Source of the DNA: Tanypteryx hageni
Lineage: Eukaryota; Arthropoda; Insecta; Odonata; Petaluridae
Length of the DNA stretch: 64,000 nucleotides
NCBI GenBank assembly: GCA_028673005.1
Contig: CM054113.1
Coordinates: forward strand, 43,156,117-43,220,116
Reading direction: 5' to 3'
Shown: in pieces, positions 60,601 to 64,000 of the stretch
Numbering within the stretch: the stretch's first letter is position 1
How the letters are laid out: the number at the start of each line of letters is the position of its first letter
Notes under the pieces: generated by a model
Database searches by the model: none
What the model was told of the DNA's origin: nothing
What the model saw: the letters and a program-made list of their open reading frames with translations, nothing else
Position numbers and translations under genes: made by a program

Positions 60601-61830
60601 AATCCAAGAGGTTGATTAGGCAAAAATACATACACTTTACGCTTAGTTACATCTTATTAACATTCCTTTTTATGTTTTTAATTGTTGGAGCTTCATAGTT
60701 ATATCCAGTATCAGAAGGCTAAGTATGAGTTTATTTCTGTTCTTCGTAAAGTCTAAATTTTTCTCGTAGTTCCTTAAAATATTTATTATCATTTAGCCTA
60801 TTTGGAATTTTTAGAAATAGTATTAGAGATACCTATGGAGAAAGTCATGTGGTGGCCACATCAGATTTTTACTTTCTCTATATATGAAGTATAGAGAAAG
60901 TATTGTTATGAAAAAAATCGAATTCAAGATTTAAATGGAAATCATGTCTCCTGAACACATTTGAACTATTTTCTCTATGATATCTGTGGGTGTGTCTGTG
61001 TCCCTGGAGAATGTCATGTGGTGGCCACATCTGATTTTTTATTTAGGAAATAAAGTTCTTAAATGGCTATGGTCTGTTACTACACTCCTAACTTTGTTCT
61101 TACTTACCTTCACTTCTTTGTTCCAGTGATACTAAGTTATGTATTATACACTAATTAAAGACACTTGTTGTTATCTGTATGTTTATTTGCTTTATTTCTG
61201 TCCATTTAACCTGATCACTTTTACTGTGTTTACATTTGTTTGCTGTGATTCTACGATCTTTGGCAATACATAATTTAGAAATTCAGTTTCTGCAGAACCG
61301 GAAGAAGTACTTTTTTAATTCCCTAAAGAACTGCGTCTTTAGATTTGCTAGCTGTTTTTCCACGTCGGCGCATCCTTTTAGATGGCAGCTGCTATCTCAC
61401 TAAGTGCCTCTTTCCTTTTGGTTCTGTCTTTGTATTCAGAGGTAGTAGGATGCCATAGGCCTCTGTTTGCATGAAACAAATCTATTAATACCATTTTGTC
61501 TCTAGTTCATTCGATGTCACATTTCTATTCTTAATAGAAGATAGGGAAAAAACGCAGGAAGTACTGAATGGCACGCTTCACAATTTCCCCTCCCTTCCCT
61601 CCTCCTTGAGCAGAATGCAACATTGACATATTTAGATGTAGGATATATCGATTGATATTTAATTATTTTCTTTGAATTTAGGTTTATTCTCTACAAAATG
61701 TTGTGTTTTCATCGATTGGTGTCTCTTTCATCTTTGCAGAGGTGCTGAGGTGCTTATCGGAGATGGAAAATCATCTTTTCCTTGCATGGATGGAAATTGC
61801 AAAGCAGAATTCACTCTTGCAACTTTGCAG
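46983..61830 (+). CDS. RNF216: E3 ubiquitin-protein ligase RNF216 (Triad3) orthologue, 5' part (join 46983-48680, 48825-49088, 49373-49453, 55156-55271, 61740-61830)
   Basis: RNF216 is an RBR-type E3 ligase that in vertebrates builds K63/K48 chains and regulates innate receptor turnover and autophagy; that is family knowledge. Five exons join in phase (0,0,0,2,0) at GT-AG borders and give 750 residues. The first 566 residues are acidic, poorly ordered, and rich in SUMO-interaction-like strings (EPDLIILDED, DSVIDVEEGA, DVISTSDDE). Two CUE-like repeats lie at about 337-377 and 491-529. RING1 begins in exon 4: LTCGCCFEEDLLAEDMSSC then RDGHLFCVQCIKK. Exon 5 continues with GKSSFPCMDGNCKAEFTLATLQ, matching the region after RING1 in RNF216. 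The IBR, RING2 and C terminus lie past the window or beyond the R2-clade LINE at 62.2 kb. The ATG is the first in the exon, in context TTATTATGG. Confidence 0.9.
48825..49088 (+). CDS. RNF216: RNF216 exon 2
   Basis: Acceptor CCTTAG before 48825 and donor GTCAGT after 49088; 88 codons in phase. It encodes MFPDPVAHFENEARAPEIKH then FMAYLRSKFRDFFINDLLSS and CKWPKDQPISFLQE, a helical region matching the part of RNF216 that precedes the RING. Confidence 0.88.
49373..49453 (+). CDS. RNF216: RNF216 exon 3 (charged coiled-coil)
   Basis: Acceptor TTTTTTCAG and donor GTAATA; exactly 27 codons: VAYIENKQKIVKYLEDKKEK then RQKAYEE. A basic/acidic helix is typical of the RNF216 segment just before the RING. 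Confidence 0.85.
49454..49826. other. RNF216 intron 3, 5' part, AT-rich
   Basis: No feature before the Sailor-like element. Confidence 0.5.
49829..52100. mobile_element. Sailor-like IS630/Tc1/mariner element, 2272 bp, with TIRs and TA duplication
   Basis: The left tip CACTCGAGCC with AAAGAAGTCTGATGACAGCT pairs with the right tip, whose reverse complement reads CAGTCGAGTCGG and AAAGAAGTCCGATAACAGCT. TA flanks both sides (49827-49828 and 52101-52102). It carries one minus-strand transposase (50245-51876). The whole element sits in RNF216 intron 3, antisense to the gene. Arms have diverged, so the copy is older than the Tigger at 23.5 kb. Confidence 0.88.
50245..51876 (-). pseudogene. DDE transposase, DD~83E type (Sailor-like), frameshifted
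   Basis: Reading along the minus strand: N terminus (51876 onward), a shift near 51665, then YRIYEYFEEEKISGGSSTPI and the helix-turn-helix MERTAKACGVGTKTVSRILK. A region like IRRHIYSYYERKEYPTINKL is followed by SLRIVVRKIGFRWKRFSGNR and a stop/shift near 51200. The DDE_3 domain has VVWLDETWVNAG, TIIMDNAPYHRIRINKAPTC and PPYHCHFNAIEMIWAQVKG. An extra A in a run near 50810 shifts the frame once more. Counting through the corrected frame, 83 residues separate the second Asp from the Glu. Ordinary Tc1/mariner has about 34; the described Sailor group has DD82E. Family naming is by this spacing and recall, not by search. Confidence 0.8.
52103..52564. other. RNF216 intron 3, AT-rich
   Basis: Nothing recognised. 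Confidence 0.5.
52570..53152 (+). mobile_element. RTE-type LINE, copy 3, old 3' fragment
   Basis: Plus-strand broken frames read [73 protein letters not shown] and IIQTIRKR. These are the same blocks as copies 1 and 2 but with many stops and indels. The 3' end GATTACCTATGATGATGATA matches the LINE tail. This is clearly the oldest of the three copies. Confidence 0.88.
53235..53512. repeat. Foldback element (long inverted repeat, about 70-bp arms)
   Basis: CCATAACCGGTTGAAAGGTA, GACAAAGTGACGGCAGTGCT and GTTGATGGTGAGAAAGCGAT at 53235-53300 pair with the inverse of 53442-53512 (reverse complement CCATAACTGGATAGAAGGTA, AACAAAGCGATAGCAGTGCT, GTTGATGGCAAGAAAGTGAT). The middle is about 140 bp. Confidence 0.85.
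53800..54625 (+). mobile_element. Helentron-like element with three tandem about 210-bp units and a stem-loop end
   Basis: Units begin at about 53810, 54030 and 54245. Each contains TTTATTTCCAAAACTATAAG, TCTTGTAGTGAATGTTGTT, TTTTTAAATCTATATCTCAC and CGATGTAAACAAAATATGCG, with variation. The tail reads AAAATCTGTCCAGCAGTTTA, GGATGGATGGATCAGACGTG, then a stem-loop AGGCGTTCT ... AGAACGCCT (54572-54613). A central minisatellite plus a short terminal hairpin resembles the HINE/DINE-1 type. No Rep/helicase is present. Confidence 0.55.
54626..55155. other. RNF216 intron 3, 3' part
   Basis: AT-rich, ending in acceptor TTTTATAG before 55156. Confidence 0.55.
55156..55271 (+). CDS. RNF216: RNF216 exon 4, RING1
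   Basis: Acceptor TTTTATAG and donor GTGAGT. 116 nt, ending in phase 2 (AA), completed by A from exon 5. It encodes AKSKNELLTCGCCFEEDLLA then EDMSSCRDGHLFCVQCIKK, which has the Cys/His pattern of RNF216 RING1 with the characteristic CGCC and C-x-DGHLFC strings. Confidence 0.92.
55272..56110. other. RNF216 intron 4, 5' part with a diverged repeat unit
   Basis: ACTAGGGAGATGCCC at 55548 looks like a repeat head. About 55800-55890 (TAATTTTTAATTATCTGCTA, TGTCCGAATAAATCTTTTAA) resembles one unit of the 53.8-54.4 kb array. Confidence 0.45.
56122..56816. mobile_element. Possible non-autonomous Tigger-type element
   Basis: The right tip reads, inverted, CAGTAGAGTCACAATTATCC with AAGCCCCACTTACCC, followed by TA. 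The left side near 56125 (CAACGTCGATTATCCGAGGT with AAAGTGAACCAAGC) is a weaker mirror image. No transposase. The left boundary is uncertain. Confidence 0.45.
56857..56945. repeat. Tigger-type tip
   Basis: TA then CAGTGGAATCCCCTTTTAAC, followed by TACCTTAAATCGAGTAATAC and a near repeat TACCTTAAATGGGG. No partner end was found. Confidence 0.45.
57110..57905 (+). mobile_element. Helentron-like element with about 155-bp tandem units and a stem-loop end
   Basis: Units near 57125, 57280, 57420 (partial) and 57705 share CTTCATGTAAAGTGGTTGT, CCAATTTTAACCAAAATTGG, AATACCAAATTTCATCAAA and GGTTCCCGAGTTGAAAC. The tail (CCAGCAGTTCCCGAGTTTAA, GCGGATGGATGGACAGAAAT, GCGTTCACTTCGTGCAAAGA, ATGC) follows the same plan as the tail at 54520-54613 and ends in an imperfect stem-loop. 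Confidence 0.55.
58157..58262 (+). repeat. About 100-bp repeat matching 22355-22450
   Basis: CAAAGACTAGTACCCCTACG, GAAAGACCGGAAACTTAATG and CAGGTTTTCACATAAGGCGA match the other copy with few changes. Probably the interior of a Tigger-type element. Confidence 0.7.
58263..59200. other. RNF216 intron 4, AT-rich with simple TA/TAA repeats
   Basis: ATAATATAAATAATATACAA-type simple sequence at 59095-59185. A 74-codon frame at 58595 has no known motif. Confidence 0.45.
59221..59740 (+). mobile_element. Gypsy LTR retrotransposon, integrase C-terminal remnant
   Basis: The frame from 59221 reads VYRSMPLEMGHSPAELLMGR then KLRTNIPMV, the end of the integrase core of Gypsy elements. After stops and shifts come HYNRRH, LQELQPGDRV, HSYEVQTNEGIYRRNRAHLV and WQSRFGRILSPPKS, the standard Gypsy pol C terminus. 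A purine tract AAAACAAGGGAGGG follows and abuts the LTR at 59753. Confidence 0.88.
59753..60004 (+). repeat. 3' LTR of the Gypsy remnant, about 252 bp
   Basis: It begins TGTTGTGGGCACGGGCATTA directly after the polypurine tract and ends TTATTTACCGCTACA. It contains AATAATAAAAGG as a likely polyadenylation signal (59951-59962). The 5' LTR and the rest of the element are absent. Confidence 0.7.
60343..60605 (+). repeat. tRNA-derived SINE, family S, copy 1
   Basis: A degraded tRNA-like head (GGGGTGCCGGTGGTTAGGAC) is followed by a body shared with 61900-62177: TTGTGTGGTTTGAGGAGGCT, TTTGGAAGGGACATTAAGGC, CTCTTCATTAAGAGTAGACT and CTCTTGTGTGTTTGGTGTG. It is older than copy 2. Confidence 0.8.
60642..61045 (+). 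repeat. Dispersed repeat family H, longest copy, with perfect 12-bp-stem hairpin
   Basis: 60642-60882 matches copy 1 (11001-11224). A hairpin at 60871-60901 has stem ACTTTCTCTATA and its exact complement around loop TATGAAG. 60871-61000 matches copy 2 (43575-43742). The string TCATGTGGTGGCCACATC occurs twice (about 60846 and 61013). No open frame of note. Confidence 0.8.
61046..61739. other. RNF216 intron 4, 3' part
   Basis: Nothing recognised; ends in acceptor TCTTTGCAG. Confidence 0.5.
61740..61830 (+). CDS. RNF216: RNF216 exon 5, after RING1
   Basis: It starts with the single A that completes Lys from exon 4. It encodes GAEVLIGDGKSSFPCMDGNC then KAEFTLATLQ, ending at CAG-GTATTT in phase 0. 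The C-x-DGxC and F-x-x-xxLQ strings fit the segment between RING1 and IBR of RNF216. Confidence 0.88.
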
Positions 61831-61899
61831 GTATTTATTACTTATGAATGTAAGGAACCATAATCACTATGAATTTCACGCTTAACAGAATTATTGCAA

Positions 61900-62177
61900 G
61901 GGATGGTGATGGCGGAGTGGTTAGAACGTTGGCCTTCCACGTAGCAGTTCCAGGTTCAAATCCAACGGAGGTCGGATTTTTCAACCTGGAATCATCCCAT
62001 CCCCTACTTGTGTGATTTAAGGAGACCGGGCAAGTCAGCGCTCTGTCTTTCGGAAGGGACATTAAGCAGTTGGCCCCCTTGTTGCTCTTCGTGAAGAGTA
62101 GGCTTATGCCAGCACCGAGCTTCCCTCTTCCCTTGTGTGTGTGTTTGATGTGTAAGCCAGAAATACAAGCCAACAAC
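61900..62177 (+). mobile_element. tRNA-derived SINE, family S, copy 2, with 16-bp target duplication
   Basis: The head GGTGATGGCGGAGTGGTTAG, B box CAGGTTCAAATCC, body as in copy 1, and a short (CAA)n tail. The 16-bp AACAGAATTATTGCAA lies at 61884-61899 and 62178-62193. The A and B boxes look intact, so it is a recent insertion in an RNF216 intron. Confidence 0.93.
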
Positions 62178-62239
62178 AACAGAATTATTGCAAAAGGCGG
62201 TCATTACCATATTTACCGGGATCCAAGACAAAATTTTTT

Positions 62240-64000
62240 TCAAAATTCCAGCATGTGAAATTCAAAGCATGAGCTCGACGATCCCATCCGGTAACCGGCC
62301 ACAGCATGTTTTGCCAATATGGCGCACAGGGGTGATTCCAATGCTAGGTTGAACAGTAATGGTGAGAGTGGGCACCCCTGCCTTATGCCCAAGTGAATTG
62401 ATATCGGGTCGGTGTCCCCCTCTGTTGTCTTTATACTGGTCATCACCCCGTGGTATAGGTTTTTGATTGTCGCAGTTAATCTTTCTGGGAGCCCCAGTCT
62501 CCGCAGCATTCCTGTTATGTGCGCATGGGACATAGTACTGAAGGTGTCAGCAATGTCTAACCAGGCAATATTGATCTCTTTTCCGTTCTGGCAGGCGTCT
62601 TCGAGCATGGAAAACAGAACGAAGTTATATTCAAAACATCCCTCCATTGCTGGGATGAAACCCTTCTGATACAGGAAGGAAAGCCGCCCGGGCCCAAGTG
62701 GCAATTCTGTCCCTGAGGCACCCGGCGAATAGTTTTCCCATGGTTGGACCAAATGCCAGGGGGTGCCAATTCCGAATGTCCTCCTTATTCCTCTCCTTGT
62801 GGATTAGGACTGTCCACATGCTTTTCCAGCCCTCGGGAATGAACGCTTTATGGAGAAATTGGGAGAAGAGGGCTGCTAATGCCTTGCTCTCAGGGTCCGC
62901 CTTCTTCCAGGCTGTGTAGCGCACACCATCTGGTCCGGGTGTAGTATTTTTGGCAGCCTCCAATCTGTGCTGAACTTCAGCGGACAAAAACTGTCGCAGA
63001 AGGGCAGTCATTTCCACCTCTAAGCAGCGAGAGGAGAATTCCGGCACAATGGACAGTGGCTCTTGCCACTGGTAGTTGCCGGGTGGTGCATTAATGTCGC
63101 TGCACCTCATCTGCTGGGATTGGGCAGAGATCTATGTTGTCACCTATTATGTTCCTGAATGCTTTCGATTTATTGATTTTGTAGATGGATTGGAGCCGTT
63201 GTGCCTCAATAGTTGCTTGTGTCTGTCTAGGCGGCCCTTGCTGCTGAGGGCACCCTCCTACTTTGCCAGGCGGCTGCACCCCTGAGAGTCTCCTTGCTTC
63301 CTCCATCATGCTGTCTATTACCCCATTAAGCAAACCCTCCTTGCCCTCCTCGATGAGGCCTAGTTCCACCAGCCATCCCATCAGTGCCTTGGTTGAGGAG
63401 GGTGGTGCTGCCGCAGCCGGGATAGTGGGAGGAATTACAGGTGGCTCCGTTGTCTCTCCCACACACCATTGAATTCTCTCCAATCCTTTTCTCGCCCTTG
63501 GCCCCATATTCGTGGGTGCAAGGTGTGTTCTTCTTTGGCCGGTGCCGGCTCCACCTCCTTGCCCGTTCTGCCGGTGCACCTTTTCTGTTTGGGGCAGCAA
63601 CAGGCAGGGATGCCCGGGGTGCTGCTTGTCCCCTTCTTCCTTCATGGGCGCCAGAGGTCTTTCTTCCCACCTGCGCTACCCTATAGGCCTATCCCGCTGT
63701 CCCCAGGGAGCATTGAAGTTCCTTCGCCACTGGGTCATTCGGCGGGGGCGTTCTCCACGTTGGCCGTTCATTGAGACGCCTCTCTGTTGAGGGGGCTGGT
63801 TCCTGTAGGTCTGCGGTTGCTCACCCCTATCGATGGGGGGATTGTTTCTTCGGTTCCAGTCACACCGGCGGCCCTCTCTCCGGAGCATCGTGAATCGCTC
63901 TCCCCTTGCGGCTCTCTGTTCCCCTTCATTTCAGGGTGGTTGGTGGGGCTGCTGGGCCCTATTGCCACGGGCAATTTCCTCTTCCCTCTCTTGGGTCGTC
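62240..64000 (-). mobile_element. R2-clade LINE, partial (lacks the RT 3' half)
   Basis: The minus strand carries a Pro/Gly/Arg-rich N-terminal part (63091-64000, open at the window edge). The reverse transcriptase follows: AAKNTTPGPDGVRYTAWKKA, FGPTMGKLFAGCLRDRI, EYNFVLFSMLEDACQNGKEI, AWLDIADTFSTMSHAHI (motif A, Asp kept) and IRQGCPLSPLLFNLALESPL. It breaks off at AGYRMGSS before the YADD motif. At least one frameshift lies near 62690. The style (TPGPDG, GKLF, SPLLFNL) fits the R2 clade. It lies in or beside an RNF216 intron rather than in ribosomal DNA. Confidence 0.82.
62631..63110 (-). pseudogene. R2-clade reverse transcriptase, first motifs
   Basis: 159 codons: SSRCLEVEMTALLRQFLSAE, then NTTPGPDGVRYTAWKK (about residues 56-71) and MWTVLIHKERNKEDIRNWHP, a fingers-region block. 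The frame shifts after RDRIATWAR; the reading continues in the frame of 62240-62752 (YQKGFIPAMEGCFEYNFVL). Confidence 0.78.

Noticed and set aside
1..64000. CRISPR arrays, operons, prokaryotic features or a viral insertion
   Set aside because: The sequence is intron-containing eukaryotic DNA. Tandem arrays here have diverged units without spacer structure, and no viral structural gene was recognised.

Overview
The window is AT-rich eukaryotic nuclear DNA, most likely from an arthropod and probably an insect. It has two intron-containing host genes, no operons, and dense interspersed repeats. The repeat spectrum fits arthropods: Penelope, RTE and R2-clade retroelements, Gypsy, Tigger/pogo, hAT with ZMYM1-like transposases, PIF/Harbinger, a Tc1/mariner relative, tRNA-derived SINEs and Helentron-like minisatellite elements. 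I cannot name the species.

Layout. (1) About 2.4-16.6 kb, + strand: the 3' part of a C2H2 zinc-finger gene that I identify as the ZNF341 orthologue. Five exons join in perfect phase and encode eight fingers plus a C-terminal tail; upstream exons lie outside the window. Its introns hold a Penelope element, a TA-flanked MITE, Tigger remnants, an RTE LINE and minisatellites. (2) About 16.6-46.5 kb: no host gene that I can support. This stretch is a mosaic of repeats: an opposed tRNA-like SINE compound, two hAT MITEs with 8-bp target duplications, a higher-order tandem repeat at 20.7-21.9 kb, an RTE LINE split by a nearly intact Tigger element, ZMYM1-like hAT fragments, two PIF/Harbinger remnants and a large inverted repeat. 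(3) 46.5-61.8 kb, + strand: the 5' half of an RNF216 (Triad3) E3 ubiquitin ligase gene. It has a CpG-containing promoter patch with a CRE palindrome, a 1.7 kb first coding exon with two CUE-like repeats, and four further exons reaching into the RING region; the rest of the RBR domain lies beyond the window. Its introns carry a Sailor-like (DD~83E) element, an RTE remnant, a foldback element, two minisatellite-bearing elements, a Gypsy 3' end with LTR, and a SINE. (4) 62.2-64.0 kb, - strand: part of an R2-clade LINE, open at the window edge.

The two host genes act in different processes (transcription and ubiquitin signalling), and nothing here suggests they work together. I see no self-contained novel multi-gene system. 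The most unusual items are an uncharacterised hairpin-bearing repeat family (11.0, 43.6 and 60.6 kb), the Helentron-like elements with internal minisatellites, the twin CUE-like repeats of RNF216, the DD~83E element with readable ends, and the Tigger-in-LINE nest. All identifications come from reading motifs by eye; no database search was run.
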